From the NCBI GenBank assembly GCA_002011075.2, contig MTMA02000006.1, forward strand, positions 675,374-739,373: a stretch of DNA of 64,000 nt, read 5' to 3'. The DNA is from Candidatus Scotarchaeum otlingeri (GTDB lineage Archaea > Thermoproteota > Nitrososphaeria > Geothermarchaeales > JDFR-13). The position numbers were made by a program, and so were the translations under genes. The notes beneath the pieces are model-generated. The model searched no databases. It was not told the origin of the DNA and saw only the letters and a program-made list of their open reading frames with translations. This document shows, piece after piece, positions 8,824 through 17,367 of the stretch. Positions within the stretch are counted from its first letter, which is position 1. Every line of letters starts with the position of its first letter.

Positions 8824-10050
8824 ATGAAGAGAATCACATATAGATTTGTAGTGTTACTCGTAGCAGAACTTACTCTATTAATTATGATATTGCTCGATAG
8901 AAGCCCAATATATCTAACACCCCTATTATTTCTCTTATTCATTCATCTCGGATTGTTTCTAACTTTTCCAGATAAAATTGAGATTGGTGTAAAGCGAGAT
9001 ATCTATCCAAAGATCATTTTTCCTGGTGATGAAATATTTGTCAGACTATCATTAACAAATAAGGGAGACGGTATAGATATACTGAAAATTTATGAAAATG
9101 TAGATAATGATCTAGGTCGTGACTTTAGAGCAATAATTTCCCTTGCCCATGGAGAATCTATAACTCTAGAATATTCTCTTAAGGCGGTCAAGAGAGGTAG
9201 ATATAGCGTTGGACCACTGAACTTAGAGATTAGAGACCCTATGGGTCTAGTTATCGAATCATTGGAAGTGAAGCACGATGACATAGTAATACTGCCTGGA
9301 TATGAAAGCCATGGATGGGTGGAGATGAAGTCCAGTGTAACAGGTATATGGCCGGGGAATGTTATCGGAACTAGAAAAGGAGATGGACTGGAATTTAGGA
9401 GTGTAAAGGAGTATAGTTATGGCGACCAACTTAGGAGAATTAACTGGAAATTGACCTCTAAATATGATGAGTTGATGATTAATGAATATGAAGCCGAGAA
9501 AGTGACTGACGTTATACTTATACTCGATACAAGTGGGCTTGTCAAGGGCGATGAATATATTGTTGATGTCGAGGTCAATGCGGCGGCATCGATTCTATAT
9601 TCACTCCTCAGAATGGGTAATAGAATTGGCATAATTACTCATGGAGCGACTAGGAAGTGGCTTATGCCTGGGTTTGGAAAATCCCATTTTCTACGGATAC
9701 TTGAGGCTTTATCTACAGTCGACATAGGTTCAGTTATTCCATTGTCAAATATCGTTGAAAGGCTTCCTAGGCTTATGCTTAAACCTGGTGCAAGTATATT
9801 AATAGTTAGTCCATTATTATCCATAGATACCGTGAAATCGGCGTATATTCTTAGGATGGATGGATACCGTGTCTCAATAATATCCCCATTCCTCCCTTTA
9901 CCGGAAGATGATGAGAAAACTATGTTGATGAATAAGATACGGAATATAGAGAGAATAAATAACATACTATGGGCTTCGAGATTCCACAAAATAATTCTAT
10001 ATAGCGAGTATATATCGATTCGAGAGGTCTTAAAGGAGGCCCTAAAATGA
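8824..10050 (+). CDS. DUF58 (VWA-like) membrane-anchored protein
   Basis: Two N-terminal membrane helices (about residues 8-45) are followed by a beta-rich region and then the DUF58 signature EYSYGDQLRRINWKLTS (about residues 200-216). A VWA-like alpha/beta domain follows, with ILILDTSGL carrying a partial MIDAS motif (DTS). Length (408) is typical. DUF58 proteins nearly always pair with MoxR ATPases, as here. The function may be assembly or surveillance of a membrane or envelope complex, which is inference. Confidence 0.9.
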   Translation: MKRITYRFVVLLVAELTLLIMILLDRSPIYLTPLLFLLFIHLGLFLTFPDKIEIGVKRDIYPKIIFPGDEIFVRLSLTNKGDGIDILKIYENVDNDLGRDFRAIISLAHGESITLEYSLKAVKRGRYSVGPLNLEIRDPMGLVIESLEVKHDDIVILPGYESHGWVEMKSSVTGIWPGNVIGTRKGDGLEFRSVKEYSYGDQLRRINWKLTSKYDELMINEYEAEKVTDVILILDTSGLVKGDEYIVDVEVNAAASILYSLLRMGNRIGIITHGATRKWLMPGFGKSHFLRILEALSTVDIGSVIPLSNIVERLPRLMLKPGASILIVSPLLSIDTVKSAYILRMDGYRVSIISPFLPLPEDDEKTMLMNKIRNIERINNILWASRFHKIILYSEYISIREVLKEALK

Positions 10051-10526
10051 TGAACTGGATATTAAAACTTCTATCCTCATTATTAATATTATCCTTCTTG
10101 TACTATACATGGTATGTCTATGGATTACTTGTATTGCCATTCATAATGTTGTATATCCCTCTAGTTATTCTGTTGGATGAAATAAATGAGTGGTATATAA
10201 TTCTCTCATTGTTTCTGGGAATTAATCTATATATTATCGTTCTGTATATATCCCGATCAATTGATCCAATTGGATTTATGTGGCTAATTCTTGTGATGAT
10301 ATCATTATATTGGTATAGGGACATACGAGGCTATAGGATTATTAATTTCTCGAAAGCTATTATAGTATCTAAGATATGCATATTAATCCTTATAGCCCTT
10401 TTCATTAGCAGTATATTAACAATATATCCTCTAGGTATAAATTTCCCATTAATTATATATTTAATTACTGTGTTTATCCTTGCATGGATATTGATTATAG
10501 TGACTAAAAGATACATAATTATTTGA
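10047..10526 (+). CDS. Small hydrophobic membrane protein ending the MoxR operon
   Basis: A 159-residue protein that is nearly all hydrophobic, with about five membrane helices and few charged residues. Its ATGA start overlaps the DUF58 stop codon, so it is translationally coupled. I do not recognise a family. It could be a degenerate counterpart of the membrane domain that usually precedes a transglutaminase-like domain in such clusters, but this is speculative. Confidence 0.6.
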   Translation: MMNWILKLLSSLLILSFLYYTWYVYGLLVLPFIMLYIPLVILLDEINEWYIILSLFLGINLYIIVLYISRSIDPIGFMWLILVMISLYWYRDIRGYRIINFSKAIIVSKICILILIALFISSILTIYPLGINFPLIIYLITVFILAWILIIVTKRYIII

Positions 10527-10535
10527 TAAAATGAA

Positions 10536-10557
10536 TTTATTTTTTTAAATATTTTAT
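10536..10557 (+). terminator. T-rich putative terminator of the MoxR operon
   Basis: A T tract of seven followed by two further T runs begins ten bases after the last stop codon of the operon. The surrounding 227-base gap before the inositol phosphate synthase gene is very AT-rich. Called on composition and position. Confidence 0.5.
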
Positions 10558-10653
10558 TTATTATTTGGAGCAGTGCTAAAAATATATATCTAACTGCAAA
10601 TATTAATTAAAAATTATTCAATAAATATGATTTAAAAATTTGATATAAACAAA

Positions 10654-10662
10654 CTTATATAA
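10654..10662 (+). promoter_or_regulatory. TATA box candidate for the inositol phosphate synthase gene
   Basis: CTTATATAA matches the archaeal TATA consensus and is the best match in this gap. It would place the transcript start near 10685, giving a leader of about 70 bases. A strong ribosome site, GAGGTGA, lies at 10740-10746, seven bases before the ATG. Confidence 0.45.
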
Positions 10663-10753
10663 CTGAACCAGCTCTATAATAGTATGGATATTGGAACCTT
10701 ATTATCTGAATATCGGTTTCATACTCCATATCTTCTAAAGAGGTGAATGTCAG

Positions 10754-11956
10754 ATGATTAGAGTAATTATATTAGGGCATGGTATGGTGGCAAATCATCT
10801 TGCCGTGGGTATAGAAAGGATAAAACAAGGGGAGCTAGAACCATATGGAGTTCCCTTAGCAGAATATAAGTTACCTTATAGTATTGAGGATATCGATATC
10901 GTTGCATCCTATGATGTGGATCAAAGCATAGTGGGAAAGAGCATATACTATGCTGCCAAGAAAGCCCTGGATTCAAATATAGATATACCTAGAACATTAA
11001 GAGATGTCTACATTAGAGAAGGAATCCATCTAGGTAGCCTTGAAGGAATGCCCATTGAAGCAGTGGGTATAGAGGATAAGTTAGGCTTAAATGATGCATT
11101 AAATGCATTGGTGGATGAATGGCGGGAATATAAGCCGGATATAATACTTAATATTATAACAACAGAAGACGGCTCACCCTTCAATACTCTTGCTAAAATT
11201 AAATATACATTAGAAAATGGAACTTCAAACGGTATAAGTGCTTCTCAAGCCTATGCATTAGCAGCAGCATTATATGCAAGACAAGTTAATCCGGTGGCAT
11301 TCATTAATGGTATCCCTATGGCTATAGCCAATGACGATGCTATAGTGAGATTCTATGAGGAATCCGGCGCCGTAGTTTTCGGTGATGATGGTGCCACAGG
11401 AGCTACACCTATTACAGCGGATATATTAGAGCATATGCACAATCGAAATCGACATGTAAAGTTTATTGTACAGTTCAATATCGGCGGTAATAACGACTTT
11501 TTGGCATTAACAATCCCTGAAAAGAATAAGATGAAGGAGAAGACAAAGAGCAGCATTGTACAGGATATCTTGGGTTATGATGCTCCTCATTATATTAAGC
11601 CAACTGGATATTTGGAGCCTCTCGGAGACAAGAAATTTATATCAATGCTCCTAGAATACAAGACATTCAATGGATTGACAGATGAACTATACATAGCGGG
11701 TAGGATCAATGACAGTCCAGCGATGGCCGGGGGACTAGTAGATTTAATTAGACTCGGAAAGATAGCTATTGATAATGACATCTGGGGAACCGTGTACGAG
11801 GTAAATGCCTTCTTTATGAAGAAGCCAGGGCCAAGTTCAGCTAAATCAGTATCTAAGATAGTTGCATATTATAATCTATTAAAATGGCTTAGGGCTCTCA
11901 ATGCCATAACTATCTCAGAGGATATAGGGGTACCAATAGAGAAGATGGATTGGTAA
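10754..11956 (+). CDS. ino1: Myo-inositol-1-phosphate synthase
   Basis: Converts glucose-6-phosphate to L-myo-inositol-1-phosphate using NAD. The N-terminal Rossmann motif GHGMVANHLAVG lies at residues 8-19. The conserved ASQAYALAAALYA and the GDDGATGATP motif (about residue 215) follow, then the catalytic-domain segment FNIGGNND. Length (400) fits the archaeal type. In archaea the product feeds archaetidylinositol lipids and, in hyperthermophiles, the solute di-myo-inositol phosphate. The gene is alone on its strand and has a strong GAGGTGA site seven bases upstream. Confidence 0.92.
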   Translation: MIRVIILGHGMVANHLAVGIERIKQGELEPYGVPLAEYKLPYSIEDIDIVASYDVDQSIVGKSIYYAAKKALDSNIDIPRTLRDVYIREGIHLGSLEGMPIEAVGIEDKLGLNDALNALVDEWREYKPDIILNIITTEDGSPFNTLAKIKYTLENGTSNGISASQAYALAAALYARQVNPVAFINGIPMAIANDDAIVRFYEESGAVVFGDDGATGATPITADILEHMHNRNRHVKFIVQFNIGGNNDFLALTIPEKNKMKEKTKSSIVQDILGYDAPHYIKPTGYLEPLGDKKFISMLLEYKTFNGLTDELYIAGRINDSPAMAGGLVDLIRLGKIAIDNDIWGTVYEVNAFFMKKPGPSSAKSVSKIVAYYNLLKWLRALNAITISEDIGVPIEKMDW

Positions 11957-11966
11957 CAATAGAGTG

Positions 11967-13070
11967 CTATACCCTATATTCTTTTAACAAGAAATTATTT
12001 ACATTGTCTTCTTTCAATTCGACGCCAATCCCTGCTCTATTACGAACATATATATATCCCTTCTCGACTGTCCAGGGCTCATCTACAATATCTTTATCAT
12101 AATATCTATCGCTACCTGAAATATCATTAGGATATGATACATTATCTAAAGTAGCTGCCGCTACCAGATGCCCTCTTCCTATACCTGTTTCTAGGAGCCC
12201 GCCGATCCATACAGGAACCATATTTTCTTTACATAAGTCGTTAATTGCTTTTGTTATCAATAGACCCCCAACTCTAGCGGGCTTTATATTTATCACTTTA
12301 CAGCTCCCTAAGCTTATAGCGGCATATACATCATATATGCTCTTAATGCTCTCATCGAGACAAATCTTTGTCTTTATTTCTTTCTGTAGGAGCCGATGAT
12401 AATATAAGTCCTCATAATGAAAAGGCTGCTCAATCATTAGTAGTCTATAATTATCGAGTTCCATCAACTCTTTTCTGTGTATATGATAATCGTATCCGCC
12501 GTTTCCATCTACTTGTAGTGGTATATCTCCATATTCACTTCTAATATATGATAATGGCTTTGAGTCCCAGCCGGGCTTTACCTTAATTTTTATCCTCTTA
12601 TAAATATCCAAATACCTTGCAACATCATTTAGTAGTCTATTCATATCACCTATCACGCCTATACTTACTCCACTCTCTATTCGTTTATGCACGCCTCCTA
12701 TTAACTCATAAACTGGTTCGCCTAGTCTTCTAGCTATCAAGTCGATAAGAGCCATTTCATGCCCCGCTTTCGCCATGTTATGTCCGCGTATATCCCTGAA
12801 TATACCCTCAAGATCGCTCAAATTATCTATTTCCCTCCCAACAATCTTTCTGGACAGATACGGCAAAGAGATAGATAAGGCTGTCTCTATCGTTTCATAA
12901 GAATACCATGGACCTCTATCGACTGGAATTTCTCCGTAGCCTGATAATCCTTCTCTATCAACAACCTCAACTATTATTGTTGTACGATTCTTCATTAATC
13001 CAAAGCTAGTTTCAAAGCTTTCTCGTAATGGCAAAGAAAGGACCCTATAAATTATCTTCTCGATATACAT
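11967..13070 (-). CDS. Enolase-superfamily enzyme (o-succinylbenzoate synthase / N-acylamino acid racemase / dipeptide epimerase type)
   Basis: The 367-residue protein has the muconate-lactonizing subgroup layout: an alpha+beta capping domain, then a barrel. The catalytic K-x-K is in IKVKPGW (about residue 157). The metal ligands are Asp in VDGNGGYD, Glu in IEQPFH and Asp in LDESIKS. The second catalytic Lys is in INIKPARVGG. The sequence resembles MenC class 2 and N-succinylamino acid racemases most closely. If the cell makes menaquinone by the classical route this could be MenC, but no other men gene is nearby. It directly abuts the unknown membrane protein gene upstream. Confidence 0.75.
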   Translation of the reverse strand: MYIEKIIYRVLSLPLRESFETSFGLMKNRTTIIVEVVDREGLSGYGEIPVDRGPWYSYETIETALSISLPYLSRKIVGREIDNLSDLEGIFRDIRGHNMAKAGHEMALIDLIARRLGEPVYELIGGVHKRIESGVSIGVIGDMNRLLNDVARYLDIYKRIKIKVKPGWDSKPLSYIRSEYGDIPLQVDGNGGYDYHIHRKELMELDNYRLLMIEQPFHYEDLYYHRLLQKEIKTKICLDESIKSIYDVYAAISLGSCKVINIKPARVGGLLITKAINDLCKENMVPVWIGGLLETGIGRGHLVAAATLDNVSYPNDISGSDRYYDKDIVDEPWTVEKGYIYVRNRAGIGVELKEDNVNNFLLKEYRV

Positions 13071-14393
13071 TCATTGACCCCTGATCTTATGTATGAGTTG
13101 CTTAACGAAGCTGGATGCAGGTTCGCCCGAACCAATAACTCTTGCTTTTGAGAGAGGCCAAATAATATCTGCGGTCTTTATTATCCTATATAATACACGG
13201 ATATTTGGTGGCTCACTAAAATTCCCCTTAACACTTACTTCCTCCACTTCATTGGGCGTCATATTGGGATCCTCAAGCGCTATTTCCAGATTATCATTAA
13301 TTATTATTTTATCAATGTACACATGATTATCATAGATATTCTTAATTTTGAATCTCAGCATATTCTTCTCGACTACCATATCAAGGATCTCTAAGTGCTG
13401 TCTCTCTCCCAATTGCCATCCATGGAAATCAAGTCTCTCTGTAGGGTAATTCTCTAGCATCTTTTCTCCTATAAATACAGCTTCCTCAGCTATCTGATAA
13501 TCCACATCATAAACCGCGATATAGTTTGCTGAATATTCCCTAAGAACACCGTCATAGTATCTATCAACTCCATCTACATCACTAACTTTTATTTTAACGA
13601 GTCTACCTACGCTGTTCTCAAGCAAAGCATTATATGATGAGCCCACTTGCCCTACTGCCTTTTCTCCATACTGCTTGACTGTCTTACTTACATCCACCGG
13701 AGCCACTTTGGATACCGAAGATGCGACCATACCAGTAGCTTCCTTAAGCTTATCTTTTGCGAGACTCAACATATTGGTTATGCTTCTTTTTGTCCTTCTA
13801 AAGAAGCCTGGATGGAATGTTGCTTCTATATCCTTTATCCTCTTTTCCTTCCTATCATCACTCATATCATCGAGGAATCTTATGATAGCATAGATTTCCT
13901 TGATATTCTCTTTATACACCTTTTTTGAGGCCTGACTAGGATTCATGAATGGATCATATTTAATCTCATCAACCGATTCGTATTGTAATTTCCCCGCGTC
14001 TTTCAATATATCGAATAACTCCTCTGCCCTCTCCTTATATTTCTTCTCACCAGTTCTCCTATACATTCTCATCAAATATGCGATCAATTTCTCGGGGCCT
14101 TCAATGGACTTGACCGAATAAAGGAGCTCGAAGCCGCCAGATGCTCTTGGAGGCACATAAATTCTACCAAAATATGCCTCGTTCAACCCATTTTTATCGA
14201 CATCCGTGTATAACATAACCACCCAATCATCATCGAACAGCTTTATAACTCTATCTCTACTTACTCTATCAATAATAAGTGAGAGAATAACTGTGATAAT
14301 GATGATAATTATGAAAGGGTAAAGTAAGGTTAGGTACATACTAATTATATTATTTACTCCCTCCGTCTGCAGTATAATAGTGTCTATCCTCAT
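13071..14393 (-). CDS. Hypothetical protein with one N-terminal membrane helix
   Basis: I do not recognise this 440-residue protein. One hydrophobic helix (about residues 18-43) is followed by a basic, soluble region that probably faces the cytoplasm. Residues about 190-250 are rich in Ala, Ser, Lys and Val and could be an amphipathic or coiled segment. The C-terminal 180 residues look beta-rich. The gene abuts the enolase-superfamily gene with no gap, so the two are probably co-transcribed. Confidence 0.6.
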   Translation of the reverse strand: MRIDTIILQTEGVNNIISMYLTLLYPFIIIIIITVILSLIIDRVSRDRVIKLFDDDWVVMLYTDVDKNGLNEAYFGRIYVPPRASGGFELLYSVKSIEGPEKLIAYLMRMYRRTGEKKYKERAEELFDILKDAGKLQYESVDEIKYDPFMNPSQASKKVYKENIKEIYAIIRFLDDMSDDRKEKRIKDIEATFHPGFFRRTKRSITNMLSLAKDKLKEATGMVASSVSKVAPVDVSKTVKQYGEKAVGQVGSSYNALLENSVGRLVKIKVSDVDGVDRYYDGVLREYSANYIAVYDVDYQIAEEAVFIGEKMLENYPTERLDFHGWQLGERQHLEILDMVVEKNMLRFKIKNIYDNHVYIDKIIINDNLEIALEDPNMTPNEVEEVSVKGNFSEPPNIRVLYRIIKTADIIWPLSKARVIGSGEPASSFVKQLIHKIRGQ

Positions 14394-14433
14394 ATTATGT
14401 TCACTATATCTTTAATGAAGGGAATATATTTAT

Positions 14434-15237
14434 TTAGTTTTCCGCTTCTTCTCTTTTTCGCTTTATAAATTTTTCGACGATGGATACTCCTTTTTCGCTT
14501 AAGGACTCCGCCTCAATTAGCCCTTGGCTTATTGCAGCCTCAACCAGCTTTTTACCTTTATCCGAAAGTACCAATACTGTGTTCCAACCGCGTGGTGTAC
14601 CTATACTGCCTATAGCTAGATCAGATTCGTGATAGATGAAATCTTTACATTTCTTACAAGGAGGCCTTATATATTCCTCTGCTTTTGCTATTGGTACTTC
14701 ACTCTTTTCCCCATCCCTTGTGTAGAATATGAATTTTCCTTTAATATCCATCTTTATCGTATCATCCAAGTTTACACCAGCTTCCTCGGCGAGTTTTTTT
14801 AGCGACTCATATGTAAAGCTATGCATACAGAAAAGAGTTATCCTTACACCGACTTTGCTAGCTAATTTTCCTCCCGCCTTGATAATATTACTTACAGCCT
14901 TGACTTGACATGGGACATTTATGAATGCCACCGAATTTATATCATTATTTTGAGCGATTTCTTTTAGCTTAGGAATTGTAGATACATATACATATTTTGT
15001 TCCACTTCCTCTCCGTATATCCTCTGGAGTTCTAGCCAAAATTATATTTGGCCTCCAATATTCATCTTTACCCACAACTATAGCAGCATCTATTATCCCC
15101 GCATTTAATCCAGCTATAAGAATTGAGGTTGTAGCTCCTCCATCTTGAGCTCCATTCAGTATATTGGGGTCTATTGCTCGTATTTTATATGCTGATAAGA
15201 ATTCAATGTCAGCTACCCTGCCCATGGTAGACACCAT
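14434..15237 (-). CDS. F420 hydrogenase/dehydrogenase beta subunit (FrhB) family protein
   Basis: Members of this family bind FAD, F420 and a [4Fe-4S] cluster and pass electrons to or from F420 in hydrogenases, formate dehydrogenases, F420H2 dehydrogenase and sulfite reductases. Family motifs seen are NGAQDGGATTSIL near residue 28, GSGTKYVYV, and NVPCQVKAV with its conserved Cys. PPCKKCKDFIYHESDLAIGSIG follows, with likely cluster cysteines. There is no N-terminal ferredoxin extension, so it probably works with a separate partner. No hydrogenase or formate dehydrogenase catalytic subunit is adjacent. The upstream region contains a perfect inverted repeat (15261-15290). Confidence 0.82.
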   Translation of the reverse strand: MVSTMGRVADIEFLSAYKIRAIDPNILNGAQDGGATTSILIAGLNAGIIDAAIVVGKDEYWRPNIILARTPEDIRRGSGTKYVYVSTIPKLKEIAQNNDINSVAFINVPCQVKAVSNIIKAGGKLASKVGVRITLFCMHSFTYESLKKLAEEAGVNLDDTIKMDIKGKFIFYTRDGEKSEVPIAKAEEYIRPPCKKCKDFIYHESDLAIGSIGTPRGWNTVLVLSDKGKKLVEAAISQGLIEAESLSEKGVSIVEKFIKRKREEAEN

Positions 15238-15260
15238 AAGATATAATAATTCAGGTGGGA

Positions 15261-15290
15261 ATTTAAACTGACATTAGTAATAGTTTAAAT
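15261..15290. repeat. Perfect 9-bp inverted repeat between divergent genes
   Basis: ATTTAAACT and its reverse complement AGTTTAAAT are separated by 12 bases. The repeat lies 24-53 bases upstream of the FrhB-like gene, where the archaeal core promoter should be, and upstream of the divergent COG1665 gene. It could be an operator for a dimeric regulator. In AT-rich DNA a chance origin is possible. Confidence 0.5.
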
Positions 15291-15402
15291 CATATAAATT
15301 ATTAAGTCATTATTTGGCAATTCTCTATATCTTCTCTATATCTGCAACTGAAAATTAATAGTGGAAATCTAATATCTAATATAGTATATTTAAAAGGGAT
15401 CC

Positions 15403-16443
15403 GTGATGCCTATAGATTTCATAGAGGGGGATTTCATAGAAGATACCGAAGATATAATTTATGATGTAAAGGGGTATGAACATCCGCCGGATGGAGTTAT
15501 AGCCTATCCAAGATATATCCCTAGTCCAGTTGGTGATAGGGTAAAGGATAGAGAGAAATATATTAAATTATATGATTTAGCCGAGAGAATAGCTTATATC
15601 AAAAGTAATCTCCCGAATTATTATAAATATGATGAGGTTTTCGGAAGGGAACTATGTATAGTACCTCTAAAAAAGATAAAGAGGCATTATAAACCACCTG
15701 AGACTATAGAGAGATTTCTAAGTAGGCTAGAGAGTCTATCCAAGCTTGAGAATTTGGCTCTTAATCTCTCTATCCTAATTTCAGGCTATAGCGGGATACC
15801 TCTTAATAATATAGGTGTCAGCGGTTCATTAATGGTGGGTCTCTCTAAGGAAGATAGTGATATTGATATTATAATATATGGAGATAGAGAGTCTAGGTCG
15901 GCTCTAAAAGGTATAAAGCGCTTATTTAATGAAGGTATAATGAGGCCGTTAGATAAGAGTGGTATGAGAAACCTCTATAAATTCCGGAAAGCTGGTTATA
16001 CGATTCCCTATGAACTATTTATTAATATGGAGCGTAGGAAACTCATTCAAGGCGTCTATGAAGATACAGAGTTTTTCATCCGGTTTGTAAAAAAGGCTGA
16101 AGAACTCGATGAATACGGCTATTATAGATATCGTCCATTGGGGAGGGTATGGCTTGAAGGAGAGGTATATGATGCCTCTGATGCTATATTTACTCCATCA
16201 AGGTATCTCATAAAAGTATCTAACATAGAGTTAATAGGCTGGAAAAGCGATTTAGATCTATCTAAAAAAATTATCATATCATCTTTTAGAGGCAGATATT
16301 CTCAACATATTAATGAAGGAGAAACAGTTGTCGTTGAAGGACTGCTAGAGGAAATCTATAGAAAGGACGAGCTATATGGCTATAGAGTCTTAATTGGCGA
16401 ATCAGTAAAAGATTACATAATCGTAAAGGATATATATGACTGA
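15403..16443 (+). CDS. COG1665-type predicted nucleotidyltransferase, copy 1
   Basis: The central domain has a polymerase-beta-like nucleotidyltransferase signature: GVSGSLMVGL then SDIDIIIYG (about residues 137-160), giving the GS and DxD metal-binding elements. A first conserved block, IAYPRYIP near residue 30 and YKYDEVFG near 75, is shared with the gene at 18259-19332 (ISYLKYIP and IVYDEVLG), so the two are diverged paralogues. The C-terminal third holds a beta-rich domain with GRYSQHINEGETVVVEG. The start is GTG at 15403, with ATG directly after it. The substrate is unknown. The neighbours suggest a role with a glutamate-ligase pair, but that is inference. Confidence 0.72.
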   Translation: MMPIDFIEGDFIEDTEDIIYDVKGYEHPPDGVIAYPRYIPSPVGDRVKDREKYIKLYDLAERIAYIKSNLPNYYKYDEVFGRELCIVPLKKIKRHYKPPETIERFLSRLESLSKLENLALNLSILISGYSGIPLNNIGVSGSLMVGLSKEDSDIDIIIYGDRESRSALKGIKRLFNEGIMRPLDKSGMRNLYKFRKAGYTIPYELFINMERRKLIQGVYEDTEFFIRFVKKAEELDEYGYYRYRPLGRVWLEGEVYDASDAIFTPSRYLIKVSNIELIGWKSDLDLSKKIIISSFRGRYSQHINEGETVVVEGLLEEIYRKDELYGYRVLIGESVKDYIIVKDIYD

Positions 16444-16460
16444 TATTAGGTGGAATAGAA

Positions 16461-17318
16461 CTGCCAAGAAAATTCAAGATAAAGATAATTAAGAGGCCTT
16501 CAAGTTACTGGACACCTGGATTAGACGTCTCAAGAGAGATTATTAGGAAATATGGTGCCCTTCTAAAACCATGTGATATAATAGTATTATCCGATAAAGC
16601 TTTATCATTGGCTTATGGCTATATCTATGATGAATCTATACTTAAAGCTGGAATTTCTTATAAAATGGCTACATATATAATTGAAAGAATCCTCTGGGGG
16701 AAGATTCTGCATCACCCATTCAGTCAAGAATTAAAAAATATAATGTTAGAGACTCCTTTGGATATTTTAGCTCGACACAAAAGGTTAGCGCTATACTTTG
16801 GTGGTCTTAGACATCTATTGAAACCTGTATCAGAGGCAGGCATAGATACAACTAACCTACCCTATTCATATGTATCTATACCTAATCTAAGGACGAAGGA
16901 TATAATATATGAAATTAGAAATATGGTATCCGCATCACTGGGTTATGAGGTATCGATATTAGTTATCGATACGGATAAGTCCTATAAGGTTAAGGGTATT
17001 AGCCTTGCCTTCTCGACTAGACCGAGCTGTATAAAAAATATAATAGATTTAGGTGGTTTAGCCTACTTGGCTGGCAAATATTTCAGAAACATGTTTATAG
17101 AATATCCAACTCCTGTAGCATATGCGGGTATGGATCTACCTCTAGAGATTATCCTTAAGGTAAGTAGAAGAGCAGAGGCTGCGAGAGGATATGGGGCGGG
17201 TCGAAATATCACTGAGATGTTTAGAACCCTTAATATCCCTCCTGGTGGAGTGGTTAGTTGGAGAGATTTGGATAGAGTTAAGCATTATCCTATCGTTATC
17301 GCGAGGCTTAGATTTTAA
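16461..17318 (+). CDS. Divergent CofE-like (F420:glutamate ligase family) protein, non-canonical start
   Basis: The protein aligns by eye with the true CofE encoded at 45606-46364. LKPCDIIVLSDKALSLA matches CofE's LLDNDIIVIAHKIVSKA, EAGIDTTNLP matches NAGIDKSN, and ILVIDTDKSYKVKG matches VIISDTYGRPFRWG. It has lost several CofE active-site residues. Coding similarity clearly begins upstream of the first TTG (16608), but no ATG, GTG or TTG occurs between the upstream stop at 16437 and that codon. The best guess is CTG at 16461, seven bases after AGGTGG. The RimK-type ligase gene follows about 50 bases later. It may attach gamma-linked residues to a cofactor, or be catalytically altered. Confidence 0.65.
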   Translation: MPRKFKIKIIKRPSSYWTPGLDVSREIIRKYGALLKPCDIIVLSDKALSLAYGYIYDESILKAGISYKMATYIIERILWGKILHHPFSQELKNIMLETPLDILARHKRLALYFGGLRHLLKPVSEAGIDTTNLPYSYVSIPNLRTKDIIYEIRNMVSASLGYEVSILVIDTDKSYKVKGISLAFSTRPSCIKNIIDLGGLAYLAGKYFRNMFIEYPTPVAYAGMDLPLEIILKVSRRAEAARGYGAGRNITEMFRTLNIPPGGVVSWRDLDRVKHYPIVIARLRF

Positions 17319-17367
17319 ATCCTTAATCTTGTCAAGTCATTATATTAATTTTGGGGATATTTGGAAA

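Noticed and set aside
17191-17367. In-frame N-terminal extension of the RimK-type gene by 59 residues
   Set aside because: It overlaps the CofE-like gene by over 120 bases, reads as low-quality sequence, and the family's first strand begins at ATG 17368.
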